A DNA stretch of 64,000 nucleotides from Earliella scabrosa. Taxonomy: Eukaryota > Basidiomycota > Agaricomycetes > Polyporales > Polyporaceae. How positions within the stretch are numbered: position 1 is the stretch's first letter; each line of letters starts with the position of its first letter. The DNA is taken from assembly GCA_022605405.1 (NCBI GenBank), contig JABYQQ010000002.1, positions 868,001 to 932,000 of the forward strand, given 5' to 3'. Below the pieces are notes generated by a model. It had not been told where the DNA came from and ran no database searches. It saw nothing but the letters and a program-made list of their open reading frames with translations. Below are positions 1 to 11,331 of this stretch, in pieces. The translations under genes were made by a program, and so were the position numbers.

Positions 1-1374
1 CTTCATATGCTGAGCAACCTAGTGTCGGCGCAGTCGCGTGTCGCGTCCTCACTGATACCAGTGACGTTCAGTCATTTGCTGATCTGTCTCCCAGATACTC
101 GTATCAGAGGCCGGACGTGAACCAGGCATCCATGGGGAGCATGGCTCACTCATATCTGTTCAGTACAAGCACTAGTGGGCGTGCTCCTCCCGCGGTAGGG
201 CAACCACACGCTGCTCCTCCTCATGTCGGTGGCCACGCAGCTACCGTGAGCGTCCAATCGTTCGCCATGCACGCTCAAACCCCGGTACGTTGTCTCGCTT
301 ACTTGCGCCCAAGCGCCACTGATTGGAGTTAGTATTCCAGACGTCGACCGTGCCCAGCGTTGCGCACATGTCTGACATAGTAACCCCCGACCTATCTACT
401 AGTGATTATCCCCTCGTTCGATATAGAGTCTCTGCTGCAAGGTTTGAGCCGCTTCCAAGGCGACGGTAGGGCGGGACGTCCTCTCGTCCCAACACGGGTT
501 GCTTAGGCGATCTGTTGTTGGCACGCACGAGCTCGGACGCCATCCTGGTGGGCCCCGCCGGGCCCCGGTGCTTCGACATCTGTTCGATGGACTGATGTAG
601 CTTTCTTCTAGTGCAGTCTTCTTGGTATCTGTCCTTGGTCTGTGCAGCGCTCTCGTCATCTTGCTCTCCACGTTGATTGCTTGTTCTTGGTCATGCTCTG
701 ATATGTTATCGATGACGTGTATGACTACCTCCACGCTTGGGATATACGTACTACCTGTCAGTGTTTCCACTGTATTTCTCGACAATGTAAGATCGCTGTA
801 CATATTGCTCTGTATCCCAGTCGACACATGTTCCTTTCTGCTTGCATCGAACAAATTTGTAGCGCCTTGATAGACGACCACCCGCAGGACCACACACTGG
901 TCTATCATTCTATCGCCGTTACTTTGGCAATGGTGCTCCACCTGACGGCTCACCTTGGACGTCCTAGGGCAGGTGACGTGATGCCTCAATGAAAGCCCTC
1001 GCAGAAGCTTACAATCTACAGCGCACAGAATGGCGCTCTTGGAGATGAGGTGACGGTCGTTGGGAAGGAATCGTGCGGAACATCCGTGGCCAGCGGAAGC
1101 TGCCAACTTGCTGGAATCACCGTGGTGCTGGTATGAGGGCCTACGAGGGCGCCCTGACATAAATTGCAGATACTATACATTACTGACAATTCGCACCAGG
1201 GATGCGCGTACAGGAGTTAGACAGTAGAAGGTGGAATAGCTGATGTATGATGATTGTGAGACTGTCGATAAAGCAGTAGAAAAACGTCCCACTCCGCGAC
1301 ACTGAGACTCGCATGTACCGGTGGAAGCGTACGTAGCGAGAGTCACGGTCATAACGACCTGGAAGCGGACCAAG
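1..1374. other. No confident gene
   Basis: Open frames exist on both strands, the longest being a 253-codon minus-strand frame at 399-1160. It overlaps plus-strand frames over 622-992, shows no recognisable domain, and has no convincing splice or promoter context. It lies about 200 bp beyond the stop of the CstF-64-like gene, so part of this stretch is probably that gene's 3' flank. Confidence 0.4.
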
Positions 1375-2948
1375 CTACATACCGAGCTGCTGCCGCTGTA
1401 GAATGGCGGGTCATCAGTTCAACCCATCAGGAGAGTGACCCACACCCATACCAATCGCATGATTGCTTCTTGCTCTGGCACAAGCACGGAACCGAGCTGC
1501 TCTGGGCCGAGTCTGAGTAGTTGCAGCAACACTTCCCTCTGTTGCTCGTCGTAGCCAGGCATGACTGGCACCGGTGCAGCAGCTAGTGTATAGTCGTGCA
1601 TCGCGGATGAATGGTATAGCATCGCGGGCAAGGGCGCTCGTTGGGAATACTGGGGCTCGGGCTGCCCCTGTTCACAAGGCACAGGTGGGTGGTGGTAGCC
1701 GGATCGGGCCAAAGTTGGCGACGACGATCGTGGCGGAGTAGGAAGGTGGACGGGCGTATGCAATGAGGATGAATACATTGAGGGGTGAGGAATTGGCGGT
1801 TGGATCGCAGGCGAAGCCGTTAGTGCAGATGTAGGTATAGTTGCAACTCGGTGGACCGGGATGGTGACTGTATCGAGCAAGCGCTAGAGTCGTCGATCAG
1901 CTGCCTGAGCGCAACAGGACTAGAGTTCGCGTACATCGAAGATCGCACGATCTGCCATGTTGTGGACAAACATCGCATGGAATAGCGCGTAGCCCACTTG
2001 AGGGTGGTGAGATAGTAATGCTCGCGCGTGATCGGGATGCGAGGTGATGAATGCCTAGGGAATCATGAGACTCAATCGGGCAGTGATTGTAGACCAAGCG
2101 CACTTTCATCTGTCCCAGAACCTCGAGAATCCGACTGTGTCCGTATGTCGCGAGCGCGCCGGTAATTGCATGAAGCACACTCGTCCCGCGAGGGAGCAGC
2201 ACGCCCTTGGGTACGTTCGCCAGGAAAGCATCAGCGTCCTCGCCTCGTCCGTGTCGGTGAGATTGTGTCCCTTGGCTTTTGCGATATTCCCGGTCATGGC
2301 TGCGTCCCCGGTCGTGGTAGCGGTCCCGGTCGTGGTAGCGGTCCCGGTCGTGGTAACGTTCCCGGTCATAGGGCAAGTGGTTATGGCGTTGTCGGCCGTC
2401 GGCACGGGTCTCGGCACTGACGATAACTTCGCCACGTACGGTCGTCTTCCCTTCTAGAGTTGGATCAGGCTCGGCGATGCTGATGCGCAGCGGCCTGCCA
2501 CTCATCTCTTGCCCATTCAAATTGCGCACTGCCGACAAGGCAGTTTGGTGGTCTGAAGGAAAGGGAGGTTGAGTGGCATTACAACATGATGGGCATGAAG
2601 GATACGTACCTTCGAACTCGCAAAAGCCATAGCCTTTTGACTTGCCCGTATCCCTGTCGAAGACCAGCCTGCGGGCGAAGAGCGGGGGTCGTCACGACCA
2701 GGCCATGATACACCTTCATAGCGACACACACCTGAACCCAACTATTGGACCGATATTCTTGAAGACGTCGATAAGGTCCGCCTTGGTGGATGGCGCGTCA
2801 GGTCACAGGTGACGATACAATGACTCTGAAGCCGTTTCAGACTCACTTCTGTCAAATTGTATGGAACGTTGCCGACTGGACAGTACATGTTGTGGGCGGA
2901 GAGGACATCGTGAATGGAGAGGTACATACCAAAGACCACTTTGCTCAT
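1375..2948 (-). CDS. CSTF2: Cleavage stimulation factor CstF-64 / Rna15-like protein (RRM, hinge, C-terminal domain)
   Basis: RNA-binding subunit of the nuclear pre-mRNA 3'-end cleavage and polyadenylation complex. The model has eight exons: 2948-2930, 2875-2847, 2781-2732, 2668-2610, 2552-2104, 2054-1935, 1883-1452, 1395-1375. They sum to 1179 nt and encode 392 aa. The protein opens with [16 protein letters not shown] (RNP2); RNP1 follows as [11 protein letters not shown] near residue 45. Next come a low-complexity His/Arg/Asp stretch (HDRDRY repeats), a hinge with ILEVLGQMK / [14 protein letters not shown] / GYALFHAM, a Pro/Ser-rich linker, and a CSTF_C-like end ([12 protein letters not shown] ... 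IMRLRQQLGM). The start is fixed by the 19-nt first exon, whose splice restores the canonical VFVGN. Every junction keeps frame and the domain order matches the family, so this looks like an intact single-copy housekeeping gene. Confidence 0.93.
2296..2370 (-). repeat. In-frame 18-bp tandem repeat inside the CstF-64-like gene
   Basis: About three to four copies of an 18-bp unit encoding His-Asp-Arg-Asp-Arg-Tyr sit between the RRM and the hinge. The unit length is a multiple of three, so copy-number change would not break the frame. Arg/Asp-type low-complexity tracts are common in RNA-processing proteins. Confidence 0.8.
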
Positions 2949-2980
2949 CGCGCACCAGACCGACCATGGAGCCGCCTCGA

Positions 2981-2987
2981 TTATATA
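2981..2987 (-). promoter_or_regulatory. Possible TATA box of the CstF-64-like gene
   Basis: TATATAA on the minus strand lies 33 bp upstream of the assigned ATG. If used it would give a very short 5' leader, so it may be coincidental. Confidence 0.3.
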
Positions 2988-3789
2988 CGCCCACGCTCTG
3001 AATCGATTTTTCGGACAAGCGCATAAAGAGACTTGGTATATTGGGGCTGCGAGCTGAATGAGGTCGAGGTGTCTTGGTGACCTCGTATCAGATGCAGATG
3101 TCAAGCTCAAGCGTTCTAGTAGGTGTAGGTAGCAATTTGGTGGCGAGCGAAGCGAGCATACCCCATAGCCTGACGTGAACGGTTTGCACTTCGCTGGGAC
3201 AAACATGTACAAATTGTCCGGGCCACAAAATTCTAGCGCCCATAACATGACATCCCCCATAAGTCGTCTTCAAGGCGGAGATGACTCCCCATAGTGCACA
3301 TACATAGAGTAGGTTGTACGAGTCACATGCGTGGAAAGTTTGGTGCGGAATCAATGACTTTACACTGAGCTATTGGCGAAACGACTCTCCCGCTCCCGCA
3401 TATCCCGATTAGCGCCTACACCACCCAGACTCCGAGTCCGAGTCGAACGCACGCGTCCACACGCCATATGCTCGGATAAAGCCTGTGTGTGTGATGGCGT
3501 AGCGAGCAACCCGTCCTGACGGAATGCTTACCTCTATCTACAGGTGTCGCCGTACTGGCTGCGATGCAGCGCCACGACCAAGCGATGGTACATCTTCCAG
3601 CAGATCTCTGAGCTACGCCTTCAGGGAATTGCGCCAATTCGCCTTCGGCGGCACAAAGTGACCTGCATGTGACCCGGTGTTCAGCTATTGTGGACGACAC
3701 AGCATAGGAACTTGCGAGGAACACGTACCTCCTTGTTGCTCGAGACGTCAAGTAGCGTCTTGGCCTGCTCATCCACAATGATCACGTCC
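2988..3789. other. No confident gene
   Basis: This holds the upstream flank of the CstF-64-like gene and short overlapping frames on both strands. No domain, RNA gene or repeat was recognised. Confidence 0.4.
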
Positions 3790-4976
3790 GTTCGTCAAAG
3801 GATGTGCAGCTTCGGGGTGAAGTACGCCGGGAGGAAGATTGAGCAGCATGTGGTAGAGCCCCAAGGACTTAGCCCTAGGTCGAGCACCTCGGCATCGCCC
3901 GGGACGAGCACCGCCTGCTCAGCACGTGGTTCGGCATGTACCGGCTTGCGGGGATCCAGCATGGTGAGGGCCGGACTAGAGCCTGTCTGTGCGGGTGGTA
4001 GGGTCAGCATGGAGGGACGGCAAACACGGGTGCGCGCACACAATACCTTATATAGTCGTGGGCCACGGTCGCTTCTGGGAATACGCGGGCATGAATGCGA
4101 ACCGCTGCAGTCTGCACCCGAGGAGCTGCAGCAGCTCGCCCATCTGCGCGACTTCGGACCGGTTGCGCACTCAGGCGAGGAGAGGCAGGGAGAGCAGGCT
4201 ATATGGGAGACGCGAGCGCCGTAAGAGGACCGTGGAGACAGCGACATGGGCCGTCGTGAGCGGGAGCATGCTGATGCGCAGGTTGGGGGAGCGGAACTTG
4301 GGTGCGCTCGTTTCGCTGTCGGGCATGGCGCCGCGGGAGACGGAGAGGCGATATATCGTGCGGAAGGGCTAGAGGGGCTCTGGAGGTCCTCGTAGCCATG
4401 TCATGCACCTCGAGTGTGGTCAGCTTCGGGCTAGAGGTCGCTCAGTAGTCGTGATCGGAGAAGAGGACGCTGCAGGACTTCATAACGAGCGTGTAAACGC
4501 TCGTGATGTTATCGAGGACGCGCGTGAGGAGGAGGAGGAGGAGGTCGACGTGGTGCACAGGATGCAGGGGGGGTGCTCAGCGCAGACGGCGGAGAGCTTT
4601 GCGCTGATGGCGTCGTCGGAGCGGAGGACGACGGTCTGGAAGAATCAGCGCTGGCTGGAGTAGCCCCATGGCTTGCAAAATTGCGAGAAGCGCTTCAGTG
4701 CAAGCTCTATGGCGAGCTTGTCGTCGTGCAGGTGGTCTATGACATGGTCCTCCCATAACTCAGGTGGGAGCGCGACCTGTAGGCATCGTTGCTGAATCGG
4801 GCTAGCTGGTCGGCACGACTGTGAGGTTGCGCGGGCCCTGGTTGATGTGCGTCTGTAATGCGGTGGGTCAACCTGTTTGCATTCGGCAAGACAAAGCGGG
4901 GCGAATGGAGATGCTTGAGACCGCGACGGAATGCTTGCAGATGGTGGTCAGAGTCAAAAGTATAAGCGCCCGGCAT
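3790..4976 (-). pseudogene. Degraded coding remnant, possibly F-box/LRR-like
   Basis: Minus-strand frames read in pieces like a leucine-rich F-box-type protein of basidiomycetes. Fragments include LPYSLLSLPLL, QMGELLQLLGCRLQRF, VMKSCSVLFSDHDY and SPKLTTLEVHD. The pieces fall in different frames and are interrupted by stops, for example after FSDHDY and after LLSLPLLA. No single spliced model restores them. The family guess rests only on leucine spacing and phrase resemblance and is weak; the region may be an old gene fragment of another kind. Confidence 0.2.
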
Positions 4977-5436
4977 TCACCCGTACGCGCTAAGTACGCG
5001 CATCCGCTTCTTGCATCCGTCTCTCACTATGGGTACCCCTCCATGCCGCCACCTCATCCTCGACCTGGCTGTGTACCGGTCACCTCGCTCCCTGCGCATC
5101 TTCTTTCGCTATGGATGACAACTAATTCCTCGAGGAAGACTGCAATACAACGTTCAAGAACACAACGTCGAATGGCAAGCACCAATTTAAAAGCGCAAGC
5201 ACTTGCTTGTCGCTGTCGCCCGAAAGCGTCAAGACGACCTCGAACGCGCATCAAACAACGGGCATACATGGAAATTCCAAGGCATGTAGTACGAATCTCG
5301 GCCTCGGCCTCATCCTTTCCTCCTTCTCTGACTGGGTCACTGCTCCGTTCGACTAACTCAGGCTGCCGCATTCGCACTGACAGCGGGTTGAAGACTGCCT
5401 CTCAGATGAGAGGGAAGGTGCTGACCTGACCACCCG
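4977..5436. other. No confident gene
   Basis: A 202-codon plus-strand frame (4821-5429) is open but has no recognisable motif. It runs into the relic Plavaka 3' end, so this stretch may be decayed transposon sequence. Confidence 0.3.
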
Positions 5437-5930
5437 GACGCAGTTGCGCGGGATGCAGCAGTTACCGATGAGAACGCGGAGCAGCACGACCCGGACGACC
5501 TGGACTGTGAGCGACCGGGTGAGGCGCTGACGAGGATGACGAGGCTGGCAACGAGGGGGGCGATGAAGCGGAGGGACATCCGGGTGAGGATGATGGCATC
5601 GAGGATGGGGACGAAGACCATGACGACTCACGAGGTCATGGATGAGGAGGAGACGCTGTCTGGGCGTGCGGCCTATACTCGTGGTACGTGTTACACATCC
5701 AGTAATGATCACCTATGTACACTTCCGTCTGCTCGGACGTGAGATCTCTGCCACTGACTACCATTCATCTGCGCAGACGTTTCAAGGACACCGTTCATCC
5801 GCGTGGATGAACCATGAACCCGGCTATTCATCCTCCCGCGCGGCTTACCGAGGTGCGTCCACCGTCCGTCTGGTCTGTTCACGATTGAACAGCAGGTCGC
5901 CAGATAAGCTAACTCAGTGAATATCACGCT
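5437..5930 (+). mobile_element. Relic 3' end of a Plavaka-type DNA transposon (copy 1)
   Basis: Frame-shifted remains of the acidic C-terminal tail typical of Plavaka transposases: DPDDLDCER, then an Asp/Glu/Gly-rich run ending DDGIEDGDED. The tail and about 250 bp of non-coding sequence after it match a second copy at 39.06-39.73 kb. Shared blocks include a DPDDLDCER-encoding segment, a gatgatcacctatgtac-like block, a short palindrome around tccgcg, and a final block with gtccaccgtccgt and gaacagcagg. The open frame is broken here, so this is a fossil. No upstream transposase domain is recognisable next to it. Confidence 0.6.
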
Positions 5931-6689
5931 CGGGCAGTGAGCACTGGGTCAGTTCTAATAACTGGGAATGTGACAAGGCTCCTGTCATAGCCACAACGAA
6001 CGTTGTAGTGTCTAGCCTGAATCGTCATCACCTCCGGCAATTGATGGACAAGGCAGGGCGGAGGACGGTAGTTGGCGGTGATGAAATGGCAAGCTTGATT
6101 CGTAGCTATCCAATATGTAGATGCCGATGACCACCCCCGGATCTCTACTTAAGTCCGCCGCTTCGTGTGCCATTGACCACTCTCCTCACCGCGTCTACTC
6201 TGACCACTCCTCTTCGAGCTACTCTTCTCCTACCTGCGCGGACAGCCAGATCACCCGGTCATGTTCACCCAGCCCATAGTCCAGCGCACACGTTTATACG
6301 CGGTTCCCCGTCAATTCCAGTTGTCGGTTATGAGTGCGCACCCCGACGAACGAGGAACCTCGCTACCTCGCGCTTCATAGTACGAGCGTGCAGAAGCAGG
6401 CAATCCGCGTGCAGCGACGACGGGTCCTGACGCTACCGCGCAGTCGTGGTATGCACACGCTCCGCGTGTAGCCCATGATTACGAACTTCGACAGTGAGCG
6501 TGTCGATTGAGCATCTGACTCCACACAAGCAAATATCAATGTGGTGAGCATGAGCACGCTCACCCAAGCTTTCAGTGCAAACCTAGAAGTCCCCATCCGA
6601 AGTGCGCATCGCACTGGGACTCAAGTAGCCGAGAGCTTGTCATGTGTCTTCGCCAAACCTTCACACAGTCTTGCATGATTCAAACAGTG
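5931..6689. other. No confident gene
   Basis: Only short overlapping frames are present. No RNA gene, promoter or known domain was recognised. Confidence 0.4.
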
Positions 6690-6830
6690 TTCGATGCTAC
6701 AAATCATTGTCGTCGTTCGATGCTGCATACAGGTTTCGATGCTACAAACAATTTGCGATGCTACAGACAATTTCAACGCTACAGCCAGTGCTCGACGCTA
6801 CAAATGGACGTCTACGATACAAACGGTCTT
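6690..6830. repeat. Degenerate minisatellite, about 20-bp unit
   Basis: About seven imperfect copies of a motif like cgatgctacaaa occur at 17-26 bp spacing, just beyond the stop of the minus-strand gene at 6893-9679. Units vary (gctacaaac, gctacagac, gctacagcc, gatacaaac). Confidence 0.7.
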
Positions 6831-6892
6831 GGTCATACCCGACGGTTGGAGAATGTCATGGCAATGCTCACTGCCCGGCGGCCTTCAATCTG

Positions 6893-9679
6893 CTACAACT
6901 CACGCGCTTCGTCATCACGGCCCGCTGCCCTCGCGCCGAAGATTGTCGCCACGGCGTGTTCGCAGAACGCCATGTGCGCACGATGGAACGGTCGGGCTGG
7001 TTTGTGCTGCGTTAAGCGATCGTACCATTCCTGACCATTCCTAAGACGTATGTCGCTGCTGCGCATCCCATCTAGCCTGGTTAGGAACCATGTCTCGCAA
7101 GCGGGAGTCCAATAGCCCGCGGCTCCATAGTATCTCTCCCATTGCTTACGCGATGGCCACCAGGAGACAGTGACCGGCTGCCGGTTTTGCCAGCGACCCT
7201 GCCCTGTGCGTATGTTAGCCACCATCACAAGGAATCAGATGGACCACGTACGGTGCGGGATCACGTATGCTCCAATGATCAACGACATTTCGTCCTCCGT
7301 GAGTTGGTCATCATAGCACGGAAGCTGCCTGCTCGGAGGCATGAACTCTTTGCCGTATAGGTGGCAATCGGAAGACGGCCCCGATATTGCTCGCTCAATT
7401 GCGTCCTGGCCGAGAAGCTCCATCGCGATCCTCCATATGATTCCTCCTTGGAGAAGCGCCGCGCGCCCTCGTGGCGTATTGAGCAGAGCTCGAGCACGAA
7501 CTTCGTAATTCCGATATTCCTCTTTAGCCGCGTACTTCTTGAAGTCGTAAGGGCGACGTCCGAGCGCAGGGTTTGGAGGGGTAAGACCTTTGAACTTCTC
7601 ACGCGGGTCTTCGTCCTGCAAGGTCATGAAAGCCATGCCCCGTTCAACGAGATACTTGGCTGCTGCGACGACAGTGGTGACGCTGTGTCTGCGGAACAGC
7701 TCCAAAGCATTTCGAGCATCCGTGAGCAAGCGCCATGGAGTAGCCGAGCCCCGGTATTCGAGGGCATACCACTCTTCCCCGTTCAAGCATACGGCCTCAA
7801 GGTGTAGGGAGGGATGGGCGTGGTTCGGGCTCACGAGCGAACGGTCGGCGGCAACGCTCATATCACATATGACGCCGGGCATAGTTTGAACCGTAGGCGA
7901 GGGGAAGGAGGTCATTAGCTCGATGTAGCCACTTCCAGCCCTGACGAGGTCGTCGAGCACGATTTCATCCTCGGCACGCACGAAGTATCGCATGACGAAT
8001 GTCTTGCTGTGCCTGTAATACTGGATGCCGGCGACTGGTACGACGGAGGGGATGATGCCGTATCTGAACCAAGACAACTCAACAAAGTCTTCGAGGTCAG
8101 GTTGATACATGACGGCCTCTTCGGAATCGTAGAAGAGAGCCAAGTGCTGAGCGAACGAGGACGTGATGGTGCTATTCGGTGACATCGTAGACGGGGGAAT
8201 TGGAGGAAGGTGTTCGTAATCTTCGTCTGCGGGGGGTGGACCGAGATCTTCACATAAGTCCCATTCGTTGCGATACGGGTTGAAGATCTTCTGCTGGTCG
8301 CTGAACTCCGCCCAACGCGATATCGCCGTGGCTTTGGATATACTCTTCCTGACGGGCATGTCGTGGAACTGCACTGGCAGCGTGGGATCCATATCTGCGA
8401 AGGTCATCCAAAGGAAAAATTTGGCGTTGGACTTGCGTCCCGGTGGTTCTTTGCGGTTTGCACTGTTACCTCGAGCTTCGCGAGCTGTTCGCTGCGCGTT
8501 CGTCTCGGGCCGCCTTCGGTCTTCAGCTGAGCGACGCGCAAGGAACGTTTGGATGGTTTCGCCTGAGAGTTGACCGTCTCCAGCCGGCAGGAGCTGCAGC
8601 TTGTCAGCCTGTGGGGACTCTGGGCGCTGATGAGGAGGAGCAGGGCTCATAGGCGCGGCGAATGGAGTGGAGACGCTCGGTAGTTGCCGCTGTGGCAGCA
8701 CTGGGCCCGGACTGCGGCGCTGGGACTGCACGGGAGGGATGGCACGTTGTACGACTGCACGGGGCCGCAGCTGATCCCACCTGAACATACGGCTGGGCGG
8801 TCTGTTACCGAACCCCACAGGCTCTGGAACATCTACGGCTTCAAACATATTTGGCCGGTATGGTTCCAGGAAAGGATACTTCGCGACAACCCGCGCAATC
8901 GTGCGCTCGTCAGGGCCCAAGTCCGAGGTCTGTGGCCACTTAACGTATACCGGGAGGTTCGCACGTATCATGCATGGCACATGATTCATCCATTGAGTTC
9001 CCTGCGGATGTGGAGCGATGAAGGCTCCGGCTCGTGTTCCAGGAGTGAAGTTGCTAAGAGGGGAATCTCGGAGCTCATCAATCCACGCGGACATGACTCC
9101 CGCCCGACGGAGGATCTCGATCCAGCCGGGTTCCCAGGTGTGAGGTGGCGTCGGCACCAGCGCGATGGCCATTGACACACGTGCAGTTAGAACTTGGAGT
9201 GCGTCACGAGCCTTGAACGCACGCGCTCGAACGTCGCGCAAGTCGCGGAAGACGGTGTCGTACTTGTGTTCTGAGGGAAGTGACCAGAATACGTTGAACG
9301 GCATCTTATGCTCCGGATGTCCATCCATCGATTCGTAGAGTATTGTGGCTACCTTGAGCAGGGAAGCCTCGATGGCACGCCAGGCATTGATCGTGTCCGC
9401 AGTCAAGGAATATCCGACATAGCCTTGCATCTGCACGCGCACGATGGGGATGCGGGCGGGGTCGCACTGAAGACCCGACAAGAACGCAGACTCAACCTGG
9501 GACTTGCGTAGCATGTACGCGATCTCTGGGTTCCTCTCGGCTGCCCAAAGTGCCTTCCGACATTCCCGAGAGAACAGGTTGCTTTCGGGATCCGCGATCC
9601 ATATACCCGGAAGAGAGTCGACTGGGGAGTAGTTGATGGCAGTAAAAAGCTGCCTGTCATGCGTGAATGTGCGATACGG
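6893..9679 (-). CDS. Agaricomycete-wide hypothetical protein, large, two or more exons
   Basis: A long minus-strand exon runs down to 7252. An intron at 7251-7204 (48 bp, gtacgt...acag) joins it in frame to a last exon 7203-6893. From the ATG at 9514 the model encodes 857 aa. The frame stays open upstream to about 9679 (LFTAINYSPVDSLPGIWIADP), where an acceptor ends it, so the true start lies in upstream exons. Phrases such as GIWIADP, ALWAAERNPEIAYMLRKSQ and GLQCDPARIPIV, and a C-terminal SWWPSRKQWE ... YWTPACETWF, resemble a family expanded in mushroom genomes with no known function. The middle is Pro-rich and likely disordered. An upstream segment (about 9.74-10.05 kb, EDCVILTTRYDPQ) could be an earlier exon, but its splice phase does not match as it stands. 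Confidence 0.75.
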
Positions 9680-10074
9680 CCTGTAGAAACGTCGTTAGTC
9701 CCACCCATGCATCAATATATGAGTGATTGGAACGTAAGTACTCACTTGTGGGTCATAGCGCGTGGTCAAGATGACGCAATCCTCAGTCGGATGGATGCCT
9801 CGGGCCGGGCTCAGGGTAACCGAAGACGTTACTGAATGAGAGAGCACGTGTGGGTCGAAGCGCGACTTGATTCCAGAGGGTGTGCCTCGCACACGACAAA
9901 GAGGCGACAATCGGTATGGACGTAGTGGGGGAAACACGGAAAGTACGCGTCGAGTAGGTTGGGCACCAAGTAGGCAGTCGAGCCGTCTCTGCCTAATGCG
10001 TACCGTTTGTATGTGTTTACATAGCCGCCTGTACATATCTGATAAGATAACGAAGGGCCCTCTATGTACGCCGG

Positions 10075-10094
10075 GGCGTGTCCGTGGACACGCC
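10075..10094. repeat. Short perfect hairpin next to the satellite block
   Basis: ggcgtgtcc and ggacacgcc form a 9-bp stem with a 2-nt loop, ending 17 bp before the first unit of the satellite block. Confidence 0.6.
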
Positions 10095-10111
10095 ATCTGA
10101 CCGCTCCCCGT

Positions 10112-10530
10112 CCGCTGAGGTTCACACCTGCGCGCACTCCGCCCACTCATCCAGCACGCCCACGAGCCTCAGACAAGCAAGTCCCTCGGCATTCAAGACC
10201 TTCGATCCCGCCACGACTCGTCCGCTGAGGTTCACACCTGCGCGCACACGCCCCGCTCGCCCACGTTTCGTCTTCCCTCCCCCACTCCGAGCACCCGCGT
10301 TTGCGTGCGCTCACCTATCATCTCGCCCGTACTCGGGCTGCCGCATTCCCGAGCACGCCTCGTGCGCGCTCATCTCCCGCCGTCTCTACGCTGACCACTC
10401 CCCGTTCGCTGAGGTTTACACCTGCGCGCACTCCGCCCACTCATCCAGCACGCCCACGAGCCTCAGACAAGCAAGTCCCTCGGCACTCAAGATGTCCGGA
10501 CCCGTCCGCTGAGGTTTATACCTGAGCGCA
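10112..10530. repeat. Outlying block of the 93/108/204-bp satellite family
   Basis: The core ccgctgaggtt(c/t)acacctg recurs at 10112, 10222, 10405 (variant tcgctgagg) and 10506. The spacers carry the same sequences as the 6.45-kb array 40 kb away (gctcacc-like, cattcaagacctt, cgccacgactcgt, and the longer block with catcttccctcccccact-like sequence). The long unit is 183 bp here instead of 204 bp, lacking about 21 bp before the next core. Divergence is visibly higher than inside the main array. Confidence 0.9.
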
Positions 10531-11331
10531 CACCGACGCCGGCACCACGGTCTAGGATTAGACCCTTACCTAGAGCGCTGCCGGTGTCCGCTGGTCGCCA
10601 GATGGCGATGTCCACTGTGGCAGAGTTTTCATGCAGTATTCGGGTTATCAATACCTGGCATTCCCGTTCCTACGTGCCTCCACTCAACACCCGTACCTCA
10701 TGTATCCTGCTGCAGTTCGGTCAACTCGGCGCCACCTTGCCTCCATCAATTTCCAGTAAATACCATGAGTAGATCATCTATGCTGGGACATTCGTTCACT
10801 CCACATACACTCAGTCTAAACAGCATTCCCGCTTCTCTCCAAATTGACCCCGTCCACACAGGCAGCGGTAGATATTTCCTGGATCACGGGTTTGGGTGGC
10901 GGGCTCCAACCAGGCATACCTACTTGCTATAGTATGGACCATGTTGGATCATTTGGTTAGTCGACAGTATGGACTACATATGCAAATACAGGCACCTCAG
11001 ACCTCAGTGATATTCGACGGGAAGATCTTTTTGGCTCCATCTAGAAGTCGGTCATACCTGTACAACTGCCTGTATTCGCACGTAACATCAGTATATCAGT
11101 TTTCCGGTGGACTGTCGGAACGACCTACCGTCGCGCATATGCTCCTGCGCCAAAACGACCAACCTCATCTGCCTCGTCCGATAGGTGTTGCCACGCCAAC
11201 GACCTTGCGGTGAAAAACAACAGTACGCGATACATCTCTTCGCGTTTCATGCACTACACCGAAACCAATGGGGGCGCGCATCTGCTCAGGATTATCGGTA
11301 GTAGGACTTCGATATGCCGTTGAACTCTGAC
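10531..11331. other. No confident gene
   Basis: Short frames only. The sequence is more AT-rich than its neighbours around 10.6-11.2 kb. No RNA gene or domain was recognised. Confidence 0.4.

Noticed and set aside
399..1160. 253-codon minus-strand frame downstream of the CstF-64-like gene
   Set aside because: No domain, no introns in an intron-rich genome, and overlapped by plus-strand frames; not supported as a gene.
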